33,773 bases of DNA from a virus. The notes below the pieces were generated by a model. It ran no database searches, had not been told where the DNA came from, and was given only the letters and a program-made list of their open reading frames with translations. Position numbers and translations under genes: made by a program. Where the stretch lies: positions 1 through 33,773 of IMG/VR virus record IMGVR_UViG_3300032294_000207. One strand, given 5' to 3'. Of the stretch, positions 5,684 to 14,362 are shown piece by piece; the first letter of the stretch is position 1, and each line of letters opens with the position of its first letter.

Positions 5684-6720
5684 TATTGTTGCTCCTTGTT
5701 TGCTTTATTCGTTAAAATAGCTGTATTAATAATATCGTCTAATGATGCTTCAGGCAACATATTGACTAAATTTGTAGCTGTATCACCAATCTTACCTGCA
5801 ACATTTGCACCTTTGCCTGCTAAGATAGTTGCCATACGGGCAACTCTAGGAGATGATAATGGTGCTGTTACATTAAGTATGCTAGGTAATATTGCTTTTT
5901 TACCAAGACTAAACGCAATGTTAGCAAGATCATCTTTGCCTGTTCTTGCTGCTATTGGATTCCATACAGAAGTATCAACACCAGCTTGAGTAGCTTGTTT
6001 TAATTTTTCAGCATCAGTTAATTTCTCAAAAGCCTTATATTCTGGCATCAATGTTCTTTTTATTGCTGCTGGCATATCTGTAGGCAAGTCTTTGTAATGC
6101 TGTGTTAATAAATCCCAAGCACCTAAACCTTGTGGATGTCCTTTAGTATAATCTTCTGCCATAATTGCTACATCATGTGGCACTTGTAATTTTCTTGTAT
6201 AGTTATATACCATATCGTTATACAATTTTTTACCTAATGGCGTAGCTTCATCAATAGCTTGCTTTAATTCAGGAATGTTTTGTTTGTATGCTTGGTAAAT
6301 AGTATTAAATGCTTCAGGGCTTTTGCCAGATTGGAAAGCTAAAAGTTTGCTAGGAACTGAGCTAATTACATCACCAGATTTGCTTAATAAAGAAGCTAAT
6401 TTTTGAGCAGTTTCTGTTTTTTTAATATTACTAGCTAATGCTTCTGTAGCAGCTTTACCTTTTTGAACCATTGGTGTGCGAGTAAGTCCACCAATAGGCA
6501 TGACTTCTGGTGCTAAACCTTCTAGCTTACTTGCATCCCAAGCACTACCAATTCTTTCCATTATAGTAGGTTCATAAGGTGCAGCATTTCTACCTTGCTC
6601 TAATGTCATATTAGTAGGTATAGAAGGATCATAAGGTGCATTAGTTTGCGGATCAATTCCTGGTATAACTGTAGGAGCTTGTTCCCATTTATTTGCTATT
6701 GGAGCATCTTGCCATCCCAT
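5683..6720 (-). CDS. Putative virion/ejection protein, 345 aa
   Basis: No catalytic motif or named domain recognised. The N-terminal segment is Pro/Asn-rich (PGIDPQTNAPYDPSIPTN); the remainder is helical with Ala- and Lys-rich stretches. The position, last of four similar-sized genes between the tail-junction genes and the collar fibre, matches the internal (ejection) proteins of P22-like podoviruses. The function is inferred from position only. Confidence 0.5.
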   Translation of the reverse strand: MGWQDAPIANKWEQAPTVIPGIDPQTNAPYDPSIPTNMTLEQGRNAAPYEPTIMERIGSAWDASKLEGLAPEVMPIGGLTRTPMVQKGKAATEALASNIKKTETAQKLASLLSKSGDVISSVPSKLLAFQSGKSPEAFNTIYQAYKQNIPELKQAIDEATPLGKKLYNDMVYNYTRKLQVPHDVAIMAEDYTKGHPQGLGAWDLLTQHYKDLPTDMPAAIKRTLMPEYKAFEKLTDAEKLKQATQAGVDTSVWNPIAARTGKDDLANIAFSLGKKAILPSILNVTAPLSSPRVARMATILAGKGANVAGKIGDTATNLVNMLPEASLDDIINTAILTNKANKEQQ

Positions 6721-6729
6721 AATTATTCC

Positions 6730-7587
6730 TTAAGGTTTAACTCGTTTAGTGCCATTAGGATCTAAAAATGTAGAGCCTGATGGTAAAGCGTCATATTCAG
6801 CATCACTAGTAATTTGTTTAGGTTGAGCTAACATATCGCCTTGTTTTTGTGATTTTGTTTTTTTAACATTAGGATTTTGACCTGCTTCTAGTTTTTGATA
6901 TACATTTCTAGCTTCAGGTGTTAATAAATCACCCATATTTTTATTTAAGCCCATGCCAGATTGGTATTGTGATTCTAATGATTGTAAAGCACCTCTTAAC
7001 AAATCAACACCATTCTGAATGTATGCTTTTTGTTGTTCTTCTCCTGCATTTGGATTAAATGATTGTTGCCATTCTTTTAATTCTTGTAAACTACCACCGC
7101 CTGATCCAGCAAATACTTTACGCAATTCAGATGCAACAGCTTGAGCAGATTGTCTATATCTTTCTTGACGTGGATCTCCGAATCCTTTTTCTTGAATATA
7201 ATTAATAGGTGCATTTAATACGCCAGGTAAAACATCTAAATTATTTAGATCTTCTGTTCTTTGATACAAATTGCCCATGTGATATAAAGTTTGATTAGCT
7301 GCACGAATAGCATCTCCTTGCTTACCCTTAGAAAAAGCTGTAGCAGTTTGCTGACGTTTTTGAAAGTTTGTAGCATCAAACGTAGGATCATATTGTGTAA
7401 CTGCTTGCAATAATGATGCACCTGCTGGAGTTCTTGTCATTTGTGGAGTTAAAGCCAATTCACCATTAGCATACTTTTTAATTAATGGTTGAACATTCTT
7501 TGGTAATGTATTTAAAAATTCATCACCTGATAATTGATCTCTTGTTACGTTTGCATATTGACCTGAATCTGGAACTAATGTTGCCAT
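6730..7587 (-). CDS. Putative internal virion protein, 285 aa
   Basis: Predicted soluble, helical and Gln-rich (for example RQQTATAFSKGKQGDAIRAA and LQSLESQYQSGMGLNKN), followed by a short beta-like end. No membrane segment and no enzyme motif. Spacing of a few bases to both neighbours shows one operon. The position suggests an ejection or inner-core protein. Confidence 0.5.
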   Translation of the reverse strand: MATLVPDSGQYANVTRDQLSGDEFLNTLPKNVQPLIKKYANGELALTPQMTRTPAGASLLQAVTQYDPTFDATNFQKRQQTATAFSKGKQGDAIRAANQTLYHMGNLYQRTEDLNNLDVLPGVLNAPINYIQEKGFGDPRQERYRQSAQAVASELRKVFAGSGGGSLQELKEWQQSFNPNAGEEQQKAYIQNGVDLLRGALQSLESQYQSGMGLNKNMGDLLTPEARNVYQKLEAGQNPNVKKTKSQKQGDMLAQPKQITSDAEYDALPSGSTFLDPNGTKRVKP

Positions 7588-7590
7588 ATA

Positions 7591-8592
7591 TTACTCCTCT
7601 ACCCAAAATTTCTTGCCATCTTGTATGACATAATATTTACCAGAATTAACATCTAATGTTCCATTTACTGTAGAACCATTATCTAATTTAATTTGTTTTG
7701 TTTGTTTGCTCATGTTTGCAGGACTTGTGCTACCAAAGATATGGTAAGGATCATTTTTTTCTTTGTCCCTAGCATTTACTAAATCTTGTCCTCTTAAAGT
7801 AGTTTTATTGCGTAAAAGATCACTAGCAGAAGGATTTTCAAATTTAAATCTTTCAAAATCTCTTTGATATGCTTCATTTGGACTTAATCCTTTTGGTAAT
7901 TCTCTACCAGTAGGAGTATTATTTTCATCTACTTCAACTTGTTTATCGCCAACATCTATAAATTTAGTAACTTTTGGTTTAATAGCTTGACCAAATTGTT
8001 CCATTGCAAACTTGCTTGCCATATCAGGATTGCCAGATTTTTGAGCATAATTATAGAAGTTGCTAATAAGCTCTTGTTGTGTTCTTGGCGTATATGTTGT
8101 AGCTAGTGTAGGTTGATTTATAGTCATTTCACCTTGCATATTTTGTGGTGCAGGTGTATCCATACCAAATTTAGGTGCAATTTGAGCTACTTCATCTACT
8201 GTGCCAAAAGGTGATGTAGGAACATTCATACCTTGTTCTAATGGTTTAGTAACAAAATTATCTTGCATAGTAGTTGTTGCTCTAGGTTGCATACCTTCTA
8301 CAAAACCTCTTAACGCATCAGCCATTTTTTGTTCTTTGGCTTTTGTATATTCGCCATATTGTTTTATAGCTTCTCGTTCAGTTTTGTTGCCTTGATATTT
8401 ATTGTAAGCATTAGCTAAAGATTGTGTAAATGATGGTGCTACATAATGACCACTAATCATTTGCGCTTGCGGATCTTGAGCATTTTTAAGAGCTTCTGCA
8501 ATTTTAAGTTTGCGTTGTAACTCAATTTGAGCCATTGCGTCATTAGCAGGCAATCCACTAACGTCTTGTGTATCAGTTGGCATAAATGACAT
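7591..8592 (-). CDS. Putative internal virion protein, 333 aa
   Basis: Starts MSFMPTDTQDVSGLPANDAM. Long helical N-terminal part with charged repeats, a Met/Thr/Pro-rich middle, and a compact C-terminal beta segment (IKLDNGSTVNGTLDVNSGKY). No known domain. Member of the four-gene block placed like podovirus ejection proteins. Confidence 0.5.
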   Translation of the reverse strand: MSFMPTDTQDVSGLPANDAMAQIELQRKLKIAEALKNAQDPQAQMISGHYVAPSFTQSLANAYNKYQGNKTEREAIKQYGEYTKAKEQKMADALRGFVEGMQPRATTTMQDNFVTKPLEQGMNVPTSPFGTVDEVAQIAPKFGMDTPAPQNMQGEMTINQPTLATTYTPRTQQELISNFYNYAQKSGNPDMASKFAMEQFGQAIKPKVTKFIDVGDKQVEVDENNTPTGRELPKGLSPNEAYQRDFERFKFENPSASDLLRNKTTLRGQDLVNARDKEKNDPYHIFGSTSPANMSKQTKQIKLDNGSTVNGTLDVNSGKYYVIQDGKKFWVEE

Positions 8593-8595
8593 ATG

Positions 8596-9498
8596 TTATT
8601 TCCTTCCGTAAATTGAACCACCAAGATTCATTAAGCCACTTACAAAATTTGCTGTATTTGCATTAGCAGCATTAACATTACCTACTTCTGCATTGTATCT
8701 ATTAGTAGTAGCACCTAGTAAATCAGGGCCTGCTGTTGTAGATTGTAACGCTGGATTAATATAATTTGGTGCTTGTACTTGTGATCCAGTTCTTAAAGCG
8801 TTAATAACATTGATTGGTTGCATTTGATTGTAACCAGCTTGGCTAAATACTTGTTGATTAGCTGCAAGACCTGTGTTCATTCCACCTACTACTGCTGATG
8901 TTAATTTATCGTTTTGTCTTTGGTCAAAATCACGTTTAGCATTGTTATATGCTTCTGTTCCTGGAGCAATACCTTGATTAGCCATTTGTGCATCAAACTG
9001 ATTTTTTTCTTGTTTGATTTGTGGTTCAAGTCTGCGCATAATAGCGTCAGAATATGTTTCGCCAGGATTAATGCCTATAGATGGTAATTTAGACATATCT
9101 ATACCAGGTTTAGCAATTACATTACCAGCGTAGTCTAAACCTTCTTTAGCTGTAGTTAAAAGTCCTGATGATAATTCTGCTTGTTTATTTGCAATATCTA
9201 ATTGTTCTGGAGATAATGTTTGTGTAGCAGTCCACATAGGATTGCCATATTTATCTTCACCAGTTTGTGTATAAGTAAGATTTCCAAATGGTGTAACTTG
9301 GTTTACTCGGTTAGCTGCTGTAGCTACTCTGGCTGCATCTATATTACCTGCTGCTGTTTCTCTAGCTGCTCCAGCATAATCTGGTGGTGGTGGTGGATCA
9401 TCTTTACCAAGACCGTACATGATAAAACCACAGCTATCCATGTAACTTGTAATCCATCTATAAAGTGGATCTAACAATCTAGCTAACTTACTTTGCAT
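8596..9498 (-). CDS. Putative tail/ejection protein, 300 aa
   Basis: After an unusual 30-residue start, the protein reads KDDPPPPPDYAGAARETAAG, then NRVNQVTPFGNLTYTQTG and MSKLPSIGINPGETYSDAIM. I recognise this pattern as recurring in podovirus-like genomes near the tail-junction genes, but no function is known to me. GGAG lies 8 bases before the ATG at 9498; Met20 and Met27 (9420) are other possible starts lacking ribosome sites. The start lies inside the end of the acetyltransferase ORF (11-base overlap). Confidence 0.6.
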   Translation of the reverse strand: MQSKLARLLDPLYRWITSYMDSCGFIMYGLGKDDPPPPPDYAGAARETAAGNIDAARVATAANRVNQVTPFGNLTYTQTGEDKYGNPMWTATQTLSPEQLDIANKQAELSSGLLTTAKEGLDYAGNVIAKPGIDMSKLPSIGINPGETYSDAIMRRLEPQIKQEKNQFDAQMANQGIAPGTEAYNNAKRDFDQRQNDKLTSAVVGGMNTGLAANQQVFSQAGYNQMQPINVINALRTGSQVQAPNYINPALQSTTAGPDLLGATTNRYNAEVGNVNAANANTANFVSGLMNLGGSIYGRK

Positions 9499-9904
9499 AT
9501 CTATCTCCGAGTTTTAAAAAACGACAATTTTTTGGTCGCATTATATAAACAATCCCATCACCATCAGGAAAGTAATCTTTTAATACAGCTTCTTTTTCAA
9601 AGCCTAAATGTTCATCTAATTTTTGTGCTTTTAAATTAGCTGTAGAGACTAATCCTGTTAAGCGTTTGACTTTTAATACATTAAATGGGTAATTAAATAT
9701 TGCCCAATAAAATTCTCTTGATACTTTTGCAGGTATATCACATCTTGAATGAATAGATATTGAGCTACCTGTATAACCATTGTAAAGAACACCTATAACT
9801 AATTCACCGTCAGTTACTTGACCAATAGCTTGGCATAGTGAGTTCCATTGACCACCAGCCTTTTCACATACCCATTCGCCAACTTCTTGACCTTGAATTA
9901 TTAT
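9488..9904 (-). CDS. GNAT-like acetyltransferase without a standard start codon
   Basis: About 138 residues fill the gap between the gp10-like and PPPPP-protein genes. The translation runs IIQGQEVGEWVCEKAGG, DGELVIGVLYNGYTG, ISIHSRCDIPAKVSREF, VKRLTGLVSTANLKAQKL and LGFEKEAVLKDYFPDGDG: the order seen in phage GNAT proteins next to tail genes. Family members usually begin with Met-Ile just before this point, yet the codons here are ATA ATA ATT, with AAAAGGG 9 bases upstream of the first ATA. No in-frame ATG, GTG or TTG occurs nearby. Either a rare ATA/ATT start is used, or it is reached by -1 frameshifting from the gp10-like gene. The substrate is unknown. Confidence 0.7.
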   Translation of the reverse strand: MIIQGQEVGEWVCEKAGGQWNSLCQAIGQVTDGELVIGVLYNGYTGSSISIHSRCDIPAKVSREFYWAIFNYPFNVLKVKRLTGLVSTANLKAQKLDEHLGFEKEAVLKDYFPDGDGIVYIMRPKNCRFLKLGDRYAK

Positions 9905-11433
9905 AGTACTGCACCCTTTTCAATAACTAAATCTGTAGAAACCCATCTTACGTCAATACCTTGTGAAGATGTTTGTACAATAGGTGCGCCATAATAGCCA
10001 ACACCATTTAAACCTTGCCATTGTTGTAGAATAGATAAACCACCACCCCAAACACCTATATCCCATCTAGCATTATCCCATGTTCCAGATGATGTGGGCG
10101 TAAAATTAAGGGTTGTAACAGGTACATCTAAATCAAAGTCTATGTTTACGTTAGAATAAATAGCAGGGCTGCCAGATGTTCTAAATATAGGTTTAGACAT
10201 TGTAAATCGTTTTAATTGTCCTGGACTTTCAAACGCTGAAAATGCTTGTAGTGCAGTAGCGTTAATATTAGATCCATTATCTGATTGTGTATACCATGCA
10301 CGACCTACATAACCATTTCCACCGAAATATGGTTGATCGTTAAATAATTCCCAACATGTAGCGTTCCATCCTGTGTAATTACACCAATTCTTTGTAATAG
10401 TATTCATAGCAAACTGTGTTTTTTCTATAGAGTTTGGTACGTTTAACCATAATTGGTTTTCGTCTGGATAAAACAACATTTGCCATCCAAATTCATTCCC
10501 ATAAAGTGTAATAGCTTCTGATACAGCAGATTGAATTTTATCTGTAATAGCTACTCTAGGATCAAGCCTAGATGATTGTAATTCTGATGCTAATGGTGTA
10601 ACACCGTCTTTACATAATAATAGTAAATCGCCACCATATTTATACATGCAACGAGTGCCTACCGGTGTACCTAAATCCCATACACCTACCATAGCCCATG
10701 TTGAAGCTGATGTAGGATCTGTACCACCATATACAATAACTTGGCCTTTAGATGTATAAAGAACGTAGTAATCATTGACACCATAACCAGCATCTATTGT
10801 CCATGTTGCATGCTGTACAATATAACCACCTTTGTAAGCAAATGCACTAATATCTATAGATTGTGCAGCTCCGCCTACTGATAATGTAGGTAAGTACCAT
10901 GCTCTTAAAGATTGAGCTTCTGTAAAAAATACTCTGCTTTTAAAGACAACAGGGTTATTAAGTAATGTAGTAGTAACACCTGTAATAGAAGGTGTAGATG
11001 CGCCTGTAATGCTTGTCCATGTGCTACCGTTATATAGATAAGGCGTATTTGTACCATTAGCCATATATAAAAATGCACCACCAGATGTGGTGATATTACA
11101 ATATTGCCAACGTGAATTAGTTAAGCCTGTTAATAAAGGTGCGCCCACAGCTCCTGAATTAGTAACGTTATATACAGAACCGCCAGCAATAGCTAATAAC
11201 CTAGAAGTAGAGCCACTTTCGTAAGCCATAATGGTATCTACTTGACCTGTAATACCTGTAGCCCATTGTGCATAACCATTTCTAAGTATAAGTTCTGTAG
11301 GAGCAGGAAACCAGTTAGTAAGATAAACTGCATCCGTTACAGGCATATCTCCTAAGCTATCTCTTGCGTTCCATCCACCTACTGGTGCTGGTAATGATAC
11401 GCTTCCTGATGATCTTTTTTTTACTGGAAACAT
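9901..11433 (-). CDS. P22 gp10-like tail-hub / DNA-stabilisation protein
   Basis: 510 residues, beta-rich. It begins with SLPAPVGGWNARDSLGDMPV, then TNWFPAPTELILRNGYAQWA, typical of the packaged-DNA stabilisation proteins of podoviruses. It probably forms the hexameric tail hub under the portal and keeps packaged DNA in. It lies directly after the adaptor gene, as gp10 follows gp4 in P22. The last codons carry A AAG GGT (9913-9919), which fits the bacterial -1 slippery pattern and would lead into the GNAT frame. Confidence 0.7.
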   Translation of the reverse strand: MFPVKKRSSGSVSLPAPVGGWNARDSLGDMPVTDAVYLTNWFPAPTELILRNGYAQWATGITGQVDTIMAYESGSTSRLLAIAGGSVYNVTNSGAVGAPLLTGLTNSRWQYCNITTSGGAFLYMANGTNTPYLYNGSTWTSITGASTPSITGVTTTLLNNPVVFKSRVFFTEAQSLRAWYLPTLSVGGAAQSIDISAFAYKGGYIVQHATWTIDAGYGVNDYYVLYTSKGQVIVYGGTDPTSASTWAMVGVWDLGTPVGTRCMYKYGGDLLLLCKDGVTPLASELQSSRLDPRVAITDKIQSAVSEAITLYGNEFGWQMLFYPDENQLWLNVPNSIEKTQFAMNTITKNWCNYTGWNATCWELFNDQPYFGGNGYVGRAWYTQSDNGSNINATALQAFSAFESPGQLKRFTMSKPIFRTSGSPAIYSNVNIDFDLDVPVTTLNFTPTSSGTWDNARWDIGVWGGGLSILQQWQGLNGVGYYGAPIVQTSSQGIDVRWVSTDLVIEKGAVL

Positions 11434-11438
11434 ATTGT

Positions 11439-12341
11439 TTATTGTCCGTAGTTAGCGTCAGGGATGTTTTCAAAGCCTATTAATATTGCACCTGGTGTAG
11501 GAGCAAAGCTCAATGTAGCAGAGCCAGAATCGTTAGCTTTAGCAAAATTTAGTTGTTGTAAATAATCTCTTGTAAACGCTGTTGAATCAAAACCTTTAAT
11601 CTCAAAGTATTTCTTTTTCAACGCTGTAACCATTAAACGATCAGGGAATATACAAGTATCTGTATCAGCTAAGAATGATGATTGTGTCACTCCTGTAGCA
11701 CTTGTAGCCCATTGGTTACTCATGTATTCAAAACCTAAATACTCATCTGTATTCATAGCAGGCCAGATTTGAAAGTATCCGCCTAAAATTCTGTAACGGA
11801 TTCTAGGGCCTGTTGAAATATAGCTAGACTTTAAGAATTGCCATTGTTGCGCATCTGTAGGGCCTAACATTTCCCAGCGTTTAGACTTGTCGTAATGTGT
11901 ACGATCTACTTGTCTATCCCAATCGCTAGGTAATGGGTATTTAGCTTGTGAAAAATATAGTGTAAATACACCTGTTTGTGTTGCTGCTTGTGATAATGTA
12001 AGCGAATTAGTGCCTGTAACAGTATTTACATAAGTATCTTGATTGATACCTGTACCTGTTACAATATATAAATTACTTAACCCTGTGGTTGGCTCTGCTG
12101 TTATAACATTGACAGAATCTTCCACAAGGGTACAAGTAAGTGTTGTATAAACAGTATAAAATCTATACTCTTTATCTAAGGCTTCCCAATTATGATCTCT
12201 TTGAACTTCGTACCCAACACTATTGATAAGTGAATATAACTGAATTACATCAGATGAAGTATTACCCACAACTTGCGTAGGTTGATTTAATCCCATTTCA
12301 CCTGTAGCTTGTTGTACGAGCTGTAAAAGAGTTGATGCCAT
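11439..12341 (-). CDS. Putative head-tail adaptor (P22 gp4 position)
   Basis: 300 residues. The N-terminus is helical (MASTLLQLVQQATGEMGLN); a central insert is Thr/Ser-rich; LPSDWDRQVDRTHYDK and GPRIRYRILGGYFQIWPAMN then follow. This pattern is common in adaptor or tail-tube-like proteins next to the gp10-type gene. It likely bridges portal and tail hub. Assignment rests on gene order and on general similarity I recall, not on a decisive motif. Confidence 0.55.
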   Translation of the reverse strand: MASTLLQLVQQATGEMGLNQPTQVVGNTSSDVIQLYSLINSVGYEVQRDHNWEALDKEYRFYTVYTTLTCTLVEDSVNVITAEPTTGLSNLYIVTGTGINQDTYVNTVTGTNSLTLSQAATQTGVFTLYFSQAKYPLPSDWDRQVDRTHYDKSKRWEMLGPTDAQQWQFLKSSYISTGPRIRYRILGGYFQIWPAMNTDEYLGFEYMSNQWATSATGVTQSSFLADTDTCIFPDRLMVTALKKKYFEIKGFDSTAFTRDYLQQLNFAKANDSGSATLSFAPTPGAILIGFENIPDANYGQ

Positions 12342-12344
12342 TAG

Positions 12345-12944
12345 TTAGTCCTTTTTAGGTTCTTTCGTTTCTGATTTTGCTTCAGATTTTTCAGACTTAG
12401 ATTTTTCTTCTACCATTTTAGCTAAACGAGTCATTTGATCTTTAAGATCAGCAATTTCTTGCTCTCTTAATTTAAGTTCTTCTGACTGTCTTTGTGCAAA
12501 AGATGAGTCTTTAGCGTTTTCTAAGAACGCTTTAGCTTTATCTCTTAATGCTAGTGGTGACATACCTGCTGTCATACCGATAGACATAAGTTGCTGATCT
12601 GAAGCTGCTGCCACTTGTTCTACTGTGTAAAACTTAAAGTGTTTTAATTCTGTAGCTTGTGCTGCGTTAAGGATAGGCCAATCTCTTAATAATGTACCTT
12701 GTACGTTATCAGGATTGTTATTGCCATCTGCCTTTTCGTTTAAATAAATTGCCCATTGTGTAGGGAATTGTGCTTTATGTGAGCTATTTACAAAGGTATC
12801 AATAATACTTAGTTGATTACCTGGTATTTCAATTCTAACAAAGTCAGCCATATAGCTAATTGGTCTGCCTTCTTTATTGGTTAGAAAATCGTTTTGTAGT
12901 TCTTTACTATAAAATCTTACTGCTAATGCGCCTGTTTCTGACAT
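12345..12944 (-). CDS. Structural or assembly protein with coiled coil, 199 aa
   Basis: The N-terminal half is globular (VRFYSKELQNDFLTNKEGRP; LKHFKFYTVEQVAAASDQQL). From residue 150 a Lys/Glu coiled coil runs to a highly charged tail ending EPKKD. No family function recognised. Placed between the capsid genes and the adaptor gene, it may be a head-completion or assembly factor. Confidence 0.55.
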   Translation of the reverse strand: MSETGALAVRFYSKELQNDFLTNKEGRPISYMADFVRIEIPGNQLSIIDTFVNSSHKAQFPTQWAIYLNEKADGNNNPDNVQGTLLRDWPILNAAQATELKHFKFYTVEQVAAASDQQLMSIGMTAGMSPLALRDKAKAFLENAKDSSFAQRQSEELKLREQEIADLKDQMTRLAKMVEEKSKSEKSEAKSETKEPKKD

Positions 12945-12997
12945 TTAATTCTCCAAAGTAGTTTGGTTTGTCAAGCCTACTCACCATGAATAGACTT

Positions 12998-13024
12998 GAG
13001 AAACCCCCCTATTGCTAGGGGAGT
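12998..13024 (-). terminator. Hairpin after the capsid genes, possible partial terminator
   Basis: On the minus strand ACTCCCCTA and TAGGGGGGT pair over nine positions with one T-G wobble around a GCAA tetraloop, followed by TTCTC. It lies in the 88-base gap after the 97-aa gene. The T-run is weak, so it is likely an attenuator or RNA-stabilising end that sets capsid transcripts above those of the downstream genes. Confidence 0.6.
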
Positions 13025-13032
13025 ACTTGTTA

Positions 13033-13326
13033 CTATACAGATGCTGCTGCGAACCAGCCAAAATCACCTGTTACCATGCCATAAGCTGGAGATAGGTATG
13101 AACCACCTGAAGCTGTTGCAAGGAATGTTGTTGCGTTTACAGTACATACTGCTGTAGATGCAGCGATAGTAGCATTTGCCTTAGCAAATACATATCTCTT
13201 ACCGTCTGAACCCCAAACTTGTACACCTAATAATTGGTTTACAACTTCTTGTCCAGCCGCAATAGAAGCTGCTGTTACTACGTTTTCTAAATCAATCCCT
13301 ACTAAAGGGGTTACTGAAAAAGTCAT
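13033..13326 (-). CDS. Putative capsid decoration protein, 97 aa
   Basis: Small beta-rich, Ala/Thr/Val-rich protein (GVQVWGSDGKRYVFAKANAT). The stretch LSPAYGMVTGDFGWFA near the end resembles small capsid-associated proteins that follow the major capsid gene. 17 bases separate it from the major capsid stop. A head decoration or stabilisation role is inferred from position and composition. Confidence 0.55.
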   Translation of the reverse strand: MTFSVTPLVGIDLENVVTAASIAAGQEVVNQLLGVQVWGSDGKRYVFAKANATIAASTAVCTVNATTFLATASGGSYLSPAYGMVTGDFGWFAAASV

Positions 13327-13343
13327 TTATATTCTCCCTTTAA

Positions 13344-14339
13344 TTAAGCAATTAAGACACCGTTAAATTGTGCGCCTGAAGTGGTAAGATTACCAGCCCA
13401 GCCGATTAATTTAACAATAGCGTCTTGGTTTACAGATTGACGTTCGCCACCGATTGGCACAAAGTTTCTGTCTTTGTGTGGGCGGAAGAAAATGTAGTCT
13501 GTGTTTAAGAAATACATATGGTTAGCAGGTTGTTGCGCACCAATACCACCACCAAGTACCACGTCAGCAGATGTACCGCCACCGTAGAATTTGAGTGAAG
13601 CAAAACCTGAACCGGCCATTTCTGGATCAGTTACACGTTGGATAGCTTGCAAGCTGTTTACATATAGATTGTAGTAGTTGTTATCTGCAACGATTAAATC
13701 AGCCTTATCAGTACCACGAACTAGCTTGATAGCTAATTGTGTCATGTAAGATTGAATGTTAGCTGCTGAAACTGCTGCACCACCGTTAGTCACGCCAGAA
13801 AACGCTTGGTTTTGCCAGAATGTCCATGTAGCACGATTGATACCACCGTAAGTACCGCTTGATGGAGCATCAGCAACTGCTGCTGCTAAACCAGTAAGGT
13901 TCTTACCACCGTTACCAGTACCGTTACCATAAAGGTCAAGGTTGATACGGTTAGATAATTGTGCTTCTGCAACTTTGATACGACCTTCTAGCAAATCAAT
14001 GATTTGTTCTTTGCCAGCGTTTTGTAACATTTCAAGACCAGAGATAGTAACTGCTGAAGCGTATTGAGCAATGCTGAATTGAGCTGCAGAAATTGGGCTA
14101 TTTGGAGAAATGTTTAATGTTTCAAAGCCAGAGTAGCTGTTTGTGTTGTTTGTTGAAGTGTCATTGTACATGATTTCTTCAAGAATTACGTTACCGCCTG
14201 AGAATGGGCGTACGTTACCTTTTGACTTCAATTTTAATAGAAGCGGATTGTTGTTAGTTACGTTGTCAGCTAATTCACCAGAACGTGATTGAATGGTGGT
14301 AGCGATAATGTCACTAACGGAAGAATTGGCAAATGCCAT
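13344..14339 (-). CDS. Major capsid protein
   Basis: 331 residues, in HK97-fold style. It begins MAFANSSVSDIIATTIQSRS, then NNPLLLKLKSKGNVRPFSGG and EIMYNDTSTNNTNSYSGFET, followed by ANHMYFLNTDYIFFRPHKDR and FVPIGGERQSVNQDAIVKLI. This order is typical of major capsid proteins of small podovirus-like phages. It follows the scaffold gene, as expected, and would form the icosahedral shell. Confidence 0.85.
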   Translation of the reverse strand: MAFANSSVSDIIATTIQSRSGELADNVTNNNPLLLKLKSKGNVRPFSGGNVILEEIMYNDTSTNNTNSYSGFETLNISPNSPISAAQFSIAQYASAVTISGLEMLQNAGKEQIIDLLEGRIKVAEAQLSNRINLDLYGNGTGNGGKNLTGLAAAVADAPSSGTYGGINRATWTFWQNQAFSGVTNGGAAVSAANIQSYMTQLAIKLVRGTDKADLIVADNNYYNLYVNSLQAIQRVTDPEMAGSGFASLKFYGGGTSADVVLGGGIGAQQPANHMYFLNTDYIFFRPHKDRNFVPIGGERQSVNQDAIVKLIGWAGNLTTSGAQFNGVLIA

Positions 14340-14362
14340 AGTAAAACTCCTTAGTTAGTTAG

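Noticed and set aside
5683-9498. T7-type internal transglycosylase core proteins
   Set aside because: No transglycosylase motif (such as a lytic SLT Glu-Ser region) was seen in any of the four proteins; only a general ejection role is suggested.
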